Positions 20,741 to 30,136 of a stretch of 64,000 bases of DNA are shown one piece after another. A program made the position numbers and the translations under genes. The stretch covers positions 62,001 through 126,000 of the forward strand of contig NZ_JAAHTB010000006.1 of assembly GCF_010692745.1 (NCBI RefSeq). The letters run 5' to 3'. This DNA comes from Methylobacterium sp. BTF04 (GTDB lineage: Bacteria > Pseudomonadota > Alphaproteobacteria > Rhizobiales > Beijerinckiaceae). Under the pieces are notes generated by a model. That model ran no database searches. It saw only the letters and a list, made by a program, of their open reading frames with translations, and had not been told where the DNA came from. Within the stretch, counting starts at the first letter, position 1. Each line of letters begins with the position of its first letter.

Positions 20741-22174
20741 TCAATCCTCGTCGTAGTCCGGAGCGTCCCGTCCGCGACCTTGACCGACCGGACGCGGCCC
20801 GTTGCTGGCGATACCGGCGACGAGATCGGCGATGTGGCGCAGGGCTTCCGTCGGGAAGTTGCCGTCGCCGCCGTCGCCACGCCCTTGCGGCGTGACCGCC
20901 TTGGCGAAGCCGAGCTTCAGCGCCTCTTTCAGGCGAGCCGGCGCCTGGGCCACCGGACGGATCGCTCCCGACAGGCCGATCTCGCCAAAATACACCGTCT
21001 CGGCCGGAAGGGCCGACCCCGAAAGGGACGAGACGAGGGCGGCGGCTACCGCGAGGTCCGCCGCCGGCTCGGTGATGCGCAGGCCGCCGGCCACATTGAG
21101 ATAGACGTCGTGGGTGCCGAGCCGGATACCGCCATGGGCTTCGAGCACCGCCAGCACCATCGACAGGCGGTTGGGATCCCAGCCGACGACGGCGCGGCGC
21201 GGCATACCGAGGGAGGAGGGAGCTACCAGCGCCTGGATCTCCACGAGCAGGGGCCGCGTGCCCTCCATGCCGGCGAACACTGCGGTTCCCGGCGCCGCAT
21301 GATCGCGCCCCGCCAAGAACAGGGCCGAGGGATTGGGGACCTCGGCCAGTCCCATGTCGGTCATCTCGAAGACGCCGATCTCGTCGGTGGGCCCAAAGCG
21401 ATTCTTGACCGCGCGCAGGATGCGGAAATGGTGTCCCTGGTCGCCCTCGAACGAGGCCACCGCATCGACCATGTGCTCGACCACGCGCGGCCCCGCGATC
21501 TGGCCGTCCTTGGTGACGTGGCCGACGAGGATCACCGCCGTGCCGGTGGTCTTGGCAAAGCGGATCAGGGTCTGAGCCGAGCCGCGGACCTGCGTGACGG
21601 TGCCGGGGGCGGATTCCACCGTCTCGGTCCACATGGTCTGGATCGAGTCGATGATGGCAAGGGCCGGCGGCGTCCCCTGCGACAGGGTCTCGACGATGTC
21701 CTCGACATTGGTCTCGGCCGCGAGCTCCACCGGCATGTCGGACAGGCCGAGGCGCTCGGCGCGCAGGCGGACCTGGGCCACCGCTTCCTCGCCAGAAATG
21801 TAGACGACGCGCTCCCCGGTGCGCGCCATGGCGGCGGTGGCCTGCATCAGGAGCGTTGACTTTCCGATGCCGGGATCGCCGCCGATCAGGATCACCGAAC
21901 CCCGCACGAAGCCGCCGCCGGTGACCCGGTCGAGTTCACCGATGCCGGAGGGAATGCGCGGGGCCTGCTTGACCTCGCCGGTGAGCCCTTCGAGGGGGAA
22001 CACGCGGCCCTTCGCGCGGCTCGGGCGCGTTTTGACCGGACCCGATTGCGGGCTGGCGGCGCCGGTCTCCTCGACGATGGTGTTCCAACCGTTGCAGGCT
22101 TCGCAGCGCCCGCGCCAACGGTTGTAGACCGCGCCGCAGGACTGGCAGACGAAGGTCTGGTGAAGTTTTGCCAT
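20741..22174 (-). CDS. radA: DNA repair protein RadA (Sms)
   Basis: A 477-residue RecA-related ATPase that helps branch migration and recombination repair. It has an N-terminal C4 zinc finger (CQSCGAVYNRWRGRCEAC), Walker A GGDPGIGKSTL at about residue 92, the RadA-specific KNRFG motif, and a C-terminal Lon-protease-like domain without protease catalytic residues. The end is a short Asp-rich tail. It is 18 bp downstream of alr, so probably cotranscribed. Confidence 0.97.
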   Translation of the reverse strand: MAKLHQTFVCQSCGAVYNRWRGRCEACNGWNTIVEETGAASPQSGPVKTRPSRAKGRVFPLEGLTGEVKQAPRIPSGIGELDRVTGGGFVRGSVILIGGDPGIGKSTLLMQATAAMARTGERVVYISGEEAVAQVRLRAERLGLSDMPVELAAETNVEDIVETLSQGTPPALAIIDSIQTMWTETVESAPGTVTQVRGSAQTLIRFAKTTGTAVILVGHVTKDGQIAGPRVVEHMVDAVASFEGDQGHHFRILRAVKNRFGPTDEIGVFEMTDMGLAEVPNPSALFLAGRDHAAPGTAVFAGMEGTRPLLVEIQALVAPSSLGMPRRAVVGWDPNRLSMVLAVLEAHGGIRLGTHDVYLNVAGGLRITEPAADLAVAAALVSSLSGSALPAETVYFGEIGLSGAIRPVAQAPARLKEALKLGFAKAVTPQGRGDGGDGNFPTEALRHIADLVAGIASNGPRPVGQGRGRDAPDYDED

Positions 22175-22192
22175 CTTGCGTCCGGACGGGCC

Positions 22193-23293
22193 TCAGACCG
22201 CATTCCCTGTCACATAATGCCGAACATAGCGAGAACCTAGCCCGGTGAGGATCTCGTACCCGATGGTGCCGGCTGCCCAGCCGACGCTGTCGATGTCGAG
22301 CGCATCGCCGATGAGGACCGCCTTGGCGCCCCGCATCGCACCGGGAGCGTCGGTGACGTCGAGGATGATGAGGTCCATCGAGATCAGGCCGACGATGGGG
22401 CAGCGCACCCCATCGACCAGGGCCGCTCCGCGACCGCTGGCCGAACGCGGATAGCCGTCGGCGTAACCCATGGAGAGGGTGGCGAGGCGGCGCGGCTGTG
22501 CCGCCATCCAGCGGCCGTTATAGCCGCAGGTCTCGCCGGCCGCGACGGTTCGGACCTGGGCGATGATCGCCTCCAGCCGCACCACGGGGCGCATCGGATT
22601 GGGCGATCCCGGAACCGGATTGCCGCCGAAGAGCGCGTAGCCGGGACGCAACAGGTCGTGGTGGGCATGCGGGCCCAGAAAGACCCCGGAAGAGTTGGCG
22701 AAGGAGGCCGGGATATCGGGCAGCGCCGCACGCAAAGCGGCGAAGGCCGCACCCTGCCGGGCGTTGACACCATCTCCGGGCAACTCCGCACTGACGAGAT
22801 GCGTCATCAGAAGACCGATCCCGGCCTGCGCCAGGATCGGATCGCCGGCCAGCGCCAGTGCGTCGGCGACCGACAGGCCGAGCCGATTCATCCCGGTATC
22901 GACATGCAGGGCTGCCGGTCGCGGCGTGCCCAACTCGGCGCAGAGCGCGGCCCATTCCGCCAACTCGTCCCGCGCGCCGAGAACCGGGCGCAAACCTTTC
23001 GCGATCAGGGCAGGGCCGGTGCCAGGCAAAAGCCCGTTGAGCACGTAGAGCACCGCCTCGGGCATCAGCGTCCGGGCTTCGATCGCCTCGCTCAGATGCG
23101 CCACGAAGAAGGTCCGGCAGCCGGCCTCCCACAGGACCGGGGCGACGCGTGCGAGTCCGCAGCCATAGGCATCCGCCTTGACCACCGCCGCACACCCGAT
23201 CCCAGGTGCCTGCGCCGCAAGACGCTGCCAGTTCGCCGCGATGGCGCCGAGGTCGATGGTGAGGCTCGCACCGTAGCTCGGCTCAGACGTCAA
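22193..23293 (-). CDS. alr: Alanine racemase
   Basis: Interconverts L- and D-alanine for peptidoglycan. The 366-residue PLP enzyme has the cofactor Lys in AAVVKADAYGCG at about residue 40, the barrel motifs HVDTGMNRLG and CGYNGRW, and the C-terminal Tyr-containing MGYADGYPR. The start is TTG at 23293, the only start codon between the in-frame TAG upstream and the conserved region, and no strong Shine-Dalgarno precedes it. The order dnaB-alr-radA is typical of the group, here separated from dnaB by a DUF29 gene. Confidence 0.95.
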   Translation of the reverse strand: MTSEPSYGASLTIDLGAIAANWQRLAAQAPGIGCAAVVKADAYGCGLARVAPVLWEAGCRTFFVAHLSEAIEARTLMPEAVLYVLNGLLPGTGPALIAKGLRPVLGARDELAEWAALCAELGTPRPAALHVDTGMNRLGLSVADALALAGDPILAQAGIGLLMTHLVSAELPGDGVNARQGAAFAALRAALPDIPASFANSSGVFLGPHAHHDLLRPGYALFGGNPVPGSPNPMRPVVRLEAIIAQVRTVAAGETCGYNGRWMAAQPRRLATLSMGYADGYPRSASGRGAALVDGVRCPIVGLISMDLIILDVTDAPGAMRGAKAVLIGDALDIDSVGWAAGTIGYEILTGLGSRYVRHYVTGNAV

Positions 23294-23359
23294 GTGCCAG
23301 ACTGCCTAATATTTGCATGGAGCTGGTCATCACCTTGATTCAGGAACGAAGCCGCTTCC

Positions 23360-23827
23360 TCAAGACCAGGGAAAGGCTCGGTTGAGGATTTCATCGAGCG
23401 TATAGGGACAGGCCTCAGGAAAGATCCGCTCGGCCAGTCCGGTCTCATCCGCCGCCTCGATGCGTGCTTTTCGGTAGGCGCGCGTCATCAGTTGATCGAC
23501 CTGCGCGGACAGGCTTGGGCTGTCTTCGAGACGTTCCAACGCCGCGAGGCGCTGAACACGGATCGACGTGCTCCAGCTTCGCGTCTGATGAGAAGGCTGG
23601 TGATCCCATTTCAGCATGTGGAGAAGGATAATGCGAAATGCGCTCGTCAGGGCGTTTCGCTCCGTGCGGGCCACCGCTTCGACCTCTTCGATCAGATTTG
23701 ACAGGTCGAGCTTCGACCAGGCGCGAGCACGGAGATACGACGCCTGCTCCAGTGCCCACGCCGCGAGATCGGCTTCATAAGGCGCATCGGCGCCGTCCTG
23801 ATTCGCAACGCGCTTGGGATGTGCCAC
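23360..23827 (-). CDS. DUF29 family protein
   Basis: A 155-residue protein matching DUF29: YEADLAAWALEQASYLRARAW at the start, the conserved DLSNLIEEVEAVARTERNAL, the helix LLHMLKWDHQPSHQTRSW, and a C-terminal FPEACPYTLDEILN. DUF29 proteins are small helical proteins of unknown function, abundant and patchily distributed in cyanobacteria and alphaproteobacteria. Start is GTG 23827 with GGAGA seven bases upstream. It interrupts the conserved dnaB-alr pair, suggesting recent gain. Confidence 0.85.
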   Translation of the reverse strand: MAHPKRVANQDGADAPYEADLAAWALEQASYLRARAWSKLDLSNLIEEVEAVARTERNALTSAFRIILLHMLKWDHQPSHQTRSWSTSIRVQRLAALERLEDSPSLSAQVDQLMTRAYRKARIEAADETGLAERIFPEACPYTLDEILNRAFPWS

Positions 23828-23983
23828 GGTCGCGTCTCCAAACCCCGGTATACGTAGCCGCCAGAAGTCTCAGTTATACAGGGATGTTCGATCGTAGGCG
23901 ACCAGAGCGTCCATCCGCCCGGTCTCTCCCGCATGGCAGGTTTGGGCGTAGGCGAGTAAGAGGCCGGCCGACCCCACGGTCCT

Positions 23984-25474
23984 TCAATACATCTGCTCGG
24001 GCGTACGGTCCGACTGCGCGAGATTCGAGAATCGGGTGATGTTGGCGTCGAATTGCAGTTCGACAGTGCCGGTGGGGCCGTGGCGCTGCTTGCCGAGGAT
24101 CACCTCGGCCTTGCCGTGGACGCGGTTCATCTCGGCTTCCCAGGCGAAAAACTCCTCGGTGCCTTCGCGGGGCTTCTTGTTGTTGACGTAGTATTCCTCG
24201 CGGAACACGAACATCACCACGTCGGCATCCTGCTCGATCGAGCCCGATTCACGCAGGTCGGACAGTTGCGGGCGCTTGTCCTCGCGGTTCTCGACCTGAC
24301 GCGAAAGCTGCGACAGGGCGATGATCGGTACCGAGAGCTCCTTCGCCAGGGCCTTCATGCCCGTGGTGATCTCGGTCATCTCCTGCACGCGGTTGTCGCT
24401 GCGCTTGCCCGAGCCCGACAGCAATTGCAGGTAGTCGACGATGAGGACGTCGAGGCCCTTCTGGCGCTTGAGCCGGCGGGCGCGAGCGGCGAGCTGCGCG
24501 ATGGAAATACCACCGGTCTGGTCGATGTAGAACGGGATCGTCTGCATGTCCCGGGCCGCGTCGGTGATCTTGTAGAAGTCCTCCGGCCGGATGTCGCCGC
24601 GGCGGATCTTGTAGGACGGCACGCCGGATTGCTCGGCGATGATACGGGTGGCGAGCTGCTCGGCCGACATTTCGAGGGAAAAGAACCCGACGATGCCGCC
24701 GTTCTTGGTCTCGATCCGGCCGTCCGGCTGCTTCTCGCCCTTGTAGGCCTTCGCGATATTGAAGGCGATGTTGGTGACGAGCGAGGTCTTGCCCATGGCC
24801 GGGCGGCCGGCGAGGATGATGAGATCCGACGATTGCAGCCCGCCCATCTTCGCGTCGAGGTCGGACAGGCCGGTGGCGATGCCCGAGAGCTTGCCTTCGC
24901 GCTGATAGGCCTTGGCGGCCATGTCGACGGCGGTGGTGAGCGCGTCGGAGAATTTCTGGAAGCCGCCGTCGTACTTGCCCGATTCGGCCAGTTCGTAGAG
25001 CCGGCGCTCGGTGCCCTCGATCTGGTCGCGCGGTGAGGATTCCACCGGCGCCTCGTAGGCGCCGTTGACGAGATCCTCGCCGATAGTGATCAGCCGGCGG
25101 CGGATGGCGAGATCGTAGATGGTGCGGCCGTAATCGCCGGCATTGATCACCGTGGTCGCTTCCGCGGCGAGGCGGGCGAGGTACTGCATCACCGTTTGGC
25201 CGCCGAGATCGGCATCGCCCAGATAGGTCTTCAGGGTGATCGGGGTGGCGAGCTTGCCCTGCTTGATCAACTGCGAGGCGACCTCGAAGATCTTGCGGTG
25301 CACGTCCTCCATGAAGTGCTCGGCGAGGAGGAAGTCCGAGATTCGGTAATAGGCGTCGTTGTTGACCAGGACGGCGCCGAGCAGTGCCTGCTCGGCATCG
25401 ATGTTGTGCGGCGCGACGCGGAATTCTTGGGTGACCGGTTGCAGGTTGGCCGTCAGGGCATTGGGCAGGGCCAT
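23984..25474 (-). CDS. dnaB: Replicative DNA helicase DnaB
   Basis: A 496-residue hexameric 5'-3' helicase of the replication fork. The N-terminal domain begins VAPHNIDAEQALLGAVL, followed by the linker and the RecA-like C-terminal domain with Walker A AGRPAMGKTSL at about residue 222, Walker B LDVLIVDYLQLL, and the conserved QLSRQVENREDKRP loop. No intein is present, although dnaB is a common intein site. It lies downstream of rplI, as usual in alphaproteobacteria. Confidence 0.98.
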   Translation of the reverse strand: MALPNALTANLQPVTQEFRVAPHNIDAEQALLGAVLVNNDAYYRISDFLLAEHFMEDVHRKIFEVASQLIKQGKLATPITLKTYLGDADLGGQTVMQYLARLAAEATTVINAGDYGRTIYDLAIRRRLITIGEDLVNGAYEAPVESSPRDQIEGTERRLYELAESGKYDGGFQKFSDALTTAVDMAAKAYQREGKLSGIATGLSDLDAKMGGLQSSDLIILAGRPAMGKTSLVTNIAFNIAKAYKGEKQPDGRIETKNGGIVGFFSLEMSAEQLATRIIAEQSGVPSYKIRRGDIRPEDFYKITDAARDMQTIPFYIDQTGGISIAQLAARARRLKRQKGLDVLIVDYLQLLSGSGKRSDNRVQEMTEITTGMKALAKELSVPIIALSQLSRQVENREDKRPQLSDLRESGSIEQDADVVMFVFREEYYVNNKKPREGTEEFFAWEAEMNRVHGKAEVILGKQRHGPTGTVELQFDANITRFSNLAQSDRTPEQMY

Positions 25475-25607
25475 GGTCCGACTCGAAGCTCCGACTTCTC
25501 ACATGCGGGCGTTCGGGAGCCCGCCTCATAGGGTCTAAGGGCCCACCATGGCGCCGCCATGGTTAAGCCGGTCCTTCACTCCGTGCCCGGCCGACGCCGG
25601 ACATGGA

Positions 25608-25640
25608 GACGCCCGCGACTCGGGAAGAGGCGCGGGCGTC
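25608..25640 (-). terminator. GC-rich hairpin between rplI and dnaB
   Basis: GACGCCCGCG at 25608-25617 pairs perfectly with CGCGGGCGTC at 25631-25640 over a 13-base loop. It sits downstream of rplI and upstream of dnaB on the minus strand. There is no T-run, so it may be a weak terminator or an mRNA processing/stability element. Confidence 0.35.
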
Positions 25641-25726
25641 CATGCTGGAACAAACGAGGAACGTGTCAACCCTTGTGGGTCGTCATCCCCGTTGTCCACC
25701 GCCGTGACGGCGATGTGTGGTCCGGC

Positions 25727-26290
25727 TTACTCGCGGTCGTCGCCGGCCTCGGCCAGGGCCGCACCGACTTCGAGGCCGAGATCGTCGAGGTTGAACGCCT
25801 CGCGCTCGGTGGTGGACTCGCCGCGGGCCTGACGCTCGGCCTCTTCCGGCGAGCGGGCGACGTTGACGGTGACGGACACCTCGACCTCGGGGTGGAGCAC
25901 CACCGGAACGGTGTGCAGGCCGAGGGTCTTGATCGGCTGGTTGAGGGCGAACTGGTCGCGGCCGACGCTGAAGCCTTCCGCCGTGACGACATCGGCGAGA
26001 TCGCGGGTGGAGACCGAACCGTAGAGCACGCCGGTCTCGCCCGACTGGCGGATCAGCACGAAGCTCTTGCCCTCGAGGGTTTCGGCGACGGCCTGGGCCT
26101 CGGACTTGCGCTCGATGTTGCGGGCTTCGAGCTGCGCACGCTGCGTCTCGAAGTGCTTTTTGTTGCCCTCGGTGGCGCGCAGGGCCTTACCGCGGGCGAG
26201 AAGGAAGTTGCGGGCGTAGCCCGGCTTGACGTTCACGGTCTCGCCCATCTGGCCGAGCTTGGCGACGCGCTCGAGAAGAATCACATGCAT
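25727..26290 (-). CDS. rplI: 50S ribosomal protein L9
   Basis: A 187-residue L9, longer than the usual 148. The N-terminal domain is standard ([35 protein letters not shown]), followed by the long connecting helix and the C-terminal domain ([12 protein letters not shown]). The extra 35 or so residues are an acidic C-terminal tail ([14 protein letters not shown]). L9 binds 23S rRNA near L1 and limits frameshifting. It follows DUF2232 by 62 bp. Confidence 0.97.
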   Translation of the reverse strand: MHVILLERVAKLGQMGETVNVKPGYARNFLLARGKALRATEGNKKHFETQRAQLEARNIERKSEAQAVAETLEGKSFVLIRQSGETGVLYGSVSTRDLADVVTAEGFSVGRDQFALNQPIKTLGLHTVPVVLHPEVEVSVTVNVARSPEEAERQARGESTTEREAFNLDDLGLEVGAALAEAGDDRE

Positions 26291-26352
26291 GGTCTTGGTC
26301 CTTGTCTGTTGGTGTCGAAGAATATCCGCAGCGCATCACGCGAGGCGGGGAG

Positions 26353-27351
26353 TCAGGGTCGGCCGGCCGCGTCCTTGGGACGGCGCCGGTCGAGGGCGGT
26401 GTCGGCGATGCCGAACAGCGTGAGGGCCACCAGGGCGACGCCCTGGGTCGCGAACAGGATGACGTAGAGGCCAACCAGCAATCCCAGCCGGGCCGGGCGG
26501 CCACGACTGCGGTCGTGGAAGGCGCAGAGCCCCTGGATGGCGAAGGCCGCGCTGAGCGCACCGACCAGCGCGACGCCGAGCACGCCGGGATAGCCGGGCA
26601 CGACGGTCAGCACGAAGCCGGCGCCGAGGACGCCGAGCACACGGCGCGGCATCATCGTGGACGGCAGGTCCGGCCATGGCCGCGGCAGCCGCCCGGACAC
26701 CCGGACGATCCGGGCCGCCGCCCAGAGGTAGAAGGTCAGCAGGACGGCGAGTCCCTGCGCGGCGAGACCCGGCGCGATGGCGGCCAGCGCGTTGGCGACC
26801 TCACTTTTCGGGTCGGACGCTGTACCGGGGGCGCCGTCCTCGGCCTTGTCGGCCGGTGTCGTCGGAGCGGCAGGCGGGGTCGGCGTAACGGCGCCGCCCT
26901 GCGTCTGGATCTGAACGATCGAGCGCGTCATGCCGCGCAACTGGCTCTGGAACGTCTCGTAATTCGGCGATGCGATCACCGCGATGGCGACGAAGGCGAG
27001 GGCGGCAGTGCCGGCGGTCCAGGCGAGCAGGCGGCCGGTGGGGTACCATTCGAGGCTGCCATCGGCATTCGGACGGCCGAGCATCGCCAGATAGGCGAGC
27101 CACCAAGCCGGCAGAGCGAGATAGGCGAGGAAGCCGATGCCGAGGAAAGGCTGCACGACGCTGAGCGCGAGACTGCCCGATATGGCCGCGACCAGCGCGG
27201 CCTTGTGGCTCCAGCCGAGCCCCACGATCAAGATCGGGAGCGGGGCGAGCAGATAGAGCAGGATCGCGAGCGCCGTCCCTTTCAGCAACACGCCGAAGAG
27301 AAGGGCGGAGACGAGGCCCGCGCCGATGCCGATACCGAGAAACTGAACCAT
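26353..27351 (-). CDS. DUF2232 family membrane protein
   Basis: A 332-residue polytopic protein with about eight helices. The start (LGIGIGAGLVSALLFGVLLKGT) and the two blocks LAPLPILIVGLGWSHKAALVA and LGIGFLAYLALPAWWLAYL are the DUF2232 (YybS-like) signature. A Thr/Pro/Ala-rich loop of about 40 residues lies in the middle. The family commonly sits between rpsR and rplI, as here, but its function is unknown. Confidence 0.85.
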   Translation of the reverse strand: MVQFLGIGIGAGLVSALLFGVLLKGTALAILLYLLAPLPILIVGLGWSHKAALVAAISGSLALSVVQPFLGIGFLAYLALPAWWLAYLAMLGRPNADGSLEWYPTGRLLAWTAGTAALAFVAIAVIASPNYETFQSQLRGMTRSIVQIQTQGGAVTPTPPAAPTTPADKAEDGAPGTASDPKSEVANALAAIAPGLAAQGLAVLLTFYLWAAARIVRVSGRLPRPWPDLPSTMMPRRVLGVLGAGFVLTVVPGYPGVLGVALVGALSAAFAIQGLCAFHDRSRGRPARLGLLVGLYVILFATQGVALVALTLFGIADTALDRRRPKDAAGRP

Positions 27352-27449
27352 CGATCCCGCTGTCCCACTGTCCCGATCACGGGCAGGGTTAGAGGCGAAA
27401 CACGTCGCCCCAACGACTCCCGGCCACGTTGGCGGCCGGTACGAAAAGC

Positions 27450-27479
27450 GCCTCGGTCCGGCATGAGCCGGGCCGAGGC
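27450..27479 (-). terminator. Rho-independent terminator after rpsR
   Basis: A 13-bp stem with one G-T pair (arms 27450-27462 and 27467-27479) around a 4-base loop is followed on the minus strand by GCTTTTCG. It separates rpsF-rpsR from the DUF2232-rplI genes. Confidence 0.75.
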
Positions 27480-27506
27480 AGCGTGACTTACTCGGTCACG
27501 CGAGGC

Positions 27507-27800
27507 TTACTTGATCACGTAAGGCAGGAAGCCGAGGAAGCGGGCGCGCTTGATCGCCTGGGCGAGCTCGCGCTGCTTCTTGGCGGACACCGCCGTGATG
27601 CGCGACGGCACGATCTTGCCGCGCTCTGAGACGTAGCGCGACAGGAGCTTGACGTCCTTATAGTCGATCTTGGGCGCGTTCGCGCCCGAGAACGGGCAGG
27701 TCTTCCGACGACGGAAGAAGGGACGGCGACCACCGCCCGCACCACCACCTGCACCAGCTCCGCCAGCGGCGGGAGCACCGGGTCCAGCACCAAATGCCAT
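27507..27800 (-). CDS. rpsR: 30S ribosomal protein S18
   Basis: A 97-residue S18. The core from about residue 26 is standard: [15 protein letters not shown], then [19 protein letters not shown] and the C-terminal [11 protein letters not shown]. The first 25 residues are a Gly/Ala/Pro-rich extension (AGAGGGAGGG) absent from E. coli S18. S18 binds S6 in the 30S platform. It lies 3 bp after rpsF, so translation is likely coupled. Confidence 0.97.
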   Translation of the reverse strand: MAFGAGPGAPAAGGAGAGGGAGGGRRPFFRRRKTCPFSGANAPKIDYKDVKLLSRYVSERGKIVPSRITAVSAKKQRELAQAIKRARFLGFLPYVIK

Positions 27801-27803
27801 GAC

Positions 27804-28283
27804 TTAAGCCTCCCCGCCGAAGCTGCGCTCGGGGCGGTCGCCCCGGTCGCCGCGATCACCACGGTCGCCGCGATCGCGGTCACCGCCGAATCCACCACCA
27901 CCACCGAAGCCTTCGTCGTCACGACGACGGCCGCGCTCGCGATCCTTGCGGTCGTCGCGGTCGCGCTTCTGCATCATCGCCGACGGCTCGGACTCGAGCT
28001 CTTCGACGCGGACGGTCATGAAACGCAGGACGTCCTCGGAGATCTGCATCTGGCGCTCCATTTCGGCCAGGGCGGCCGGAGGGGCGTCGACGTTGAGGAG
28101 CGTGAAATGCGCCTTGCGGTTCTTCTTGATGCGGTAGGCGAGGGACTTCACGCCCCACATCTCGATCTTCTCGACCTTGCCGCCATTGGCTTCGATGACG
28201 CCCTTGTAGGTCTCGACCATGGTCTCGACCTGCTGGGCCGTCACGTCCTGGCGCGCCAGGAAGACGTGTTCGTAGAGAGGCAT
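27804..28283 (-). CDS. rpsF: 30S ribosomal protein S6
   Basis: A 159-residue S6. Residues 1-100 are the S6 fold ([44 protein letters not shown]). The C-terminal 50 residues are a charged, Gly-rich extension with RGD repeated four times. The start is ATG 28283, where the family begins. It is the first gene of the rpsF-rpsR operon. The ribosome-binding site AAGGG lies inside a hairpin adjacent to the start, a likely feedback-control site. Confidence 0.97.
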   Translation of the reverse strand: MPLYEHVFLARQDVTAQQVETMVETYKGVIEANGGKVEKIEMWGVKSLAYRIKKNRKAHFTLLNVDAPPAALAEMERQMQISEDVLRFMTVRVEELESEPSAMMQKRDRDDRKDRERGRRRDDEGFGGGGGFGGDRDRGDRGDRGDRGDRPERSFGGEA

Positions 28284-28867
28284 TAACGGGCCCTTCATGT
28301 CCAAAGGGGCCCGACGGCACGGAAGTGCTGGGAGAAACGTCGGGCCGGTTCGTACGCAGTTCACCCGGCGCCAAGCCCTTCGAGCCGTTTGAAGGCCCGA
28401 GCGGTTGATCGAAGGCGGAGACACGGGACGATGGAAAACATCCGTTCCAGGATCTTTCCCTATGCCGGACAAAGCCGGCACCGTCCGTTCAGCCCCCAGC
28501 CGGAGCGAACGCGAGGTGCGGCGCATAAACGACTTCCGACACGGTGGCAAGTTTTCGTCGGTAATCTGTCCCGGTAGAAGGATTGTTCAGACGGCCGTTG
28601 GGCGCGCTGACGATGCCGGGCTGTGCGCGCAGCCATCCCACAAGGTCGTCGACGCTGTCGCGGGGAACCTGGGCGATGGACGTTTGTCGAGACCATCCCT
28701 TGCGCAGGCCACAGTTTGATTCCGCGCGGCACCCAACTGTCCGGCTTCCTCGGGAGGTGGGATTGCCGCTCGGCGCCTTGTGACAGCCCTTACCTTCCCG
28801 ATGGCCGTCCACACCGCTTCTGCTTGGCCGGAACAGCAGTCATTCGATCCGCACTGGGAACCGTCGC
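28284..28867. other. 584-bp gap upstream of rpsF
   Basis: The largest non-coding stretch of the window. It holds the rpsF leader hairpin at its left end and lies upstream of rpsF, next to the 3' end of the PH-domain gene. Short reading frames exist on both strands (one minus-strand frame spans 28489-28812), but none has a recognisable family motif. No tRNA, terminator or transposon remnant is clear. Confidence 0.5.
28287..28313 (-). promoter_or_regulatory. rpsF leader hairpin covering the ribosome-binding site
   Basis: On the minus strand, CGGGCCCCTT and AAGGGCCCG form a stem with one bulged base and an 8-base loop, ending three bases before the rpsF ATG. The AAGGG Shine-Dalgarno is in the stem. 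S6:S18 is known to repress its own mRNA in other bacteria through a leader hairpin; whether this one binds it is inference. Confidence 0.45.
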
Positions 28868-29242
28868 CTAACGGATCGAGGCGGCGATCGCCTGCTGGAT
28901 ACCGAGGATATTGGCGCCCCGCTTCACGGTTTTCTGGATCGGCTCGGCTCTGCCGGACACCCAGATCTTGAGTTCGGATTCGAGGTCGAAGCTCCCGGCG
29001 GTCTCCACCGAAAAGCAGGTGATCGCCCGGTAAGGCACCGTCATGTAGGCGACCTTCCGCCCGGTTATTCCTTGCTTGTCCACCAGGATCAGGCGGCGGT
29101 CGGTGAAGACGATGAGGTCGCGGATGATCCGGAAGGCGATCTGAACGCTTTCACCCTCGGTGAGGACGCCGGCGAGCTGCTCGTTCACGTCCGCCGGCGA
29201 GAGGTCGCTGCCGTGACCCAGCAGGCCATCGAGAAATCCCAT
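28868..29242 (-). CDS. Bacterial PH-domain protein
   Basis: A 124-residue protein matching the bacterial pleckstrin-homology fold (bPH_1): [27 protein letters not shown] and [24 protein letters not shown] are the conserved strands, and the C-terminal helix is [13 protein letters not shown]. Members are small cytoplasmic proteins of unknown role, often assembling as rings. It is divergent from pdxJ (136 bp apart). Confidence 0.8.
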   Translation of the reverse strand: MGFLDGLLGHGSDLSPADVNEQLAGVLTEGESVQIAFRIIRDLIVFTDRRLILVDKQGITGRKVAYMTVPYRAITCFSVETAGSFDLESELKIWVSGRAEPIQKTVKRGANILGIQQAIAASIR

Positions 29243-29377
29243 CGCGCGCCGTATCCCCGTTCCGGTATCGGACGACTATGTAGGAAGGCAGGCGGCCGAT
29301 CGAAATGGCTGGGCTCGGTCTTGGCCCGCCCGGTATCCGGCCACTTCCCCAGGGATCGCGTACGGAGTCCGCCCAAG

Positions 29378-30136
29378 ATGTCACTTCGTCCACTTCGCCT
29401 TGGCGTGAACATCGATCACGTCGCCACGGTGCGCAACGCGCGCGGCGGCACATATCCCGATCCGGTTCGGGCGGCTCTGATGGCGGTCGAGGCCGGTGCC
29501 GACGGCATCACCGCGCATCTTCGCGAAGACCGCAGGCATATCCGCGATTCCGACATGGAGACGCTCGCCCGCGTGCTCACCGTGCCACTCAACTTCGAGA
29601 TGGCGGCCACCGACGAGATGGTCGCCATGGCCCTACGGCTGAAGCCGCATGCGGCCTGCCTCGTGCCGGAGAAGCGCGAGGAGCGCACCACGGAGGGCGG
29701 CCTCGACATCGTCGGCGGCCACGCTCACCTCCGACCCCGCATCGCCGCGCTGTCCGGGGCCGGGATTCGGGTGTCGCTGTTCGTCGAGCCCGATCGGGCG
29801 GTGATGGATGCCGCCCGCAGGCTGGAGGCTCCGGTGGTGGAGCTCCACACCGGCACCTATTGCGAAGCCGTCGCGGCAGGCGACACCGCCCGGATCGCGT
29901 CGGAACTCGTCCGAATCGCCGAGGCCGCCGCCTACGGGACCGGCCTCGGACTGGAGGTGCATGCCGGGCATGGCCTCGCCCTCGACAGCGTCGGCCCGGT
30001 GGCCGCCCTACCGGAAATCGCCGAACTCAATATCGGGCATGCGCTCATCGGCGAGGCGATCTTCGTCGGGTTGCCTCAGGCGGTGCGCGACATGCGCGCC
30101 GCGATGGATGCGGCCAGAGTCGGGGCGTGCCGATGA
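29378..30136 (+). CDS. pdxJ: Pyridoxine 5'-phosphate synthase
   Basis: Condenses DXP and 3-amino-1-hydroxyacetone phosphate to PNP, the last ring-forming step of vitamin B6 synthesis. The 252-residue barrel shows [22 protein letters not shown] at the start, [25 protein letters not shown] and the C-terminal GHGLALDS, all PdxJ motifs. ATG 29378 is where the family starts. It uses DXP, whose fate is also decided by Dxr further on in the window. The gene ends in an ATGA overlap with acpS. Confidence 0.97.
   Translation: MSLRPLRLGVNIDHVATVRNARGGTYPDPVRAALMAVEAGADGITAHLREDRRHIRDSDMETLARVLTVPLNFEMAATDEMVAMALRLKPHAACLVPEKREERTTEGGLDIVGGHAHLRPRIAALSGAGIRVSLFVEPDRAVMDAARRLEAPVVELHTGTYCEAVAAGDTARIASELVRIAEAAAYGTGLGLEVHAGHGLALDSVGPVAALPEIAELNIGHALIGEAIFVGLPQAVRDMRAAMDAARVGACR

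Noticed and set aside
28489..28812. 107-codon minus-strand frame in the rpsF upstream gap
   Set aside because: No recognised motif, no ribosome-binding site, and codon use not clearly coding.
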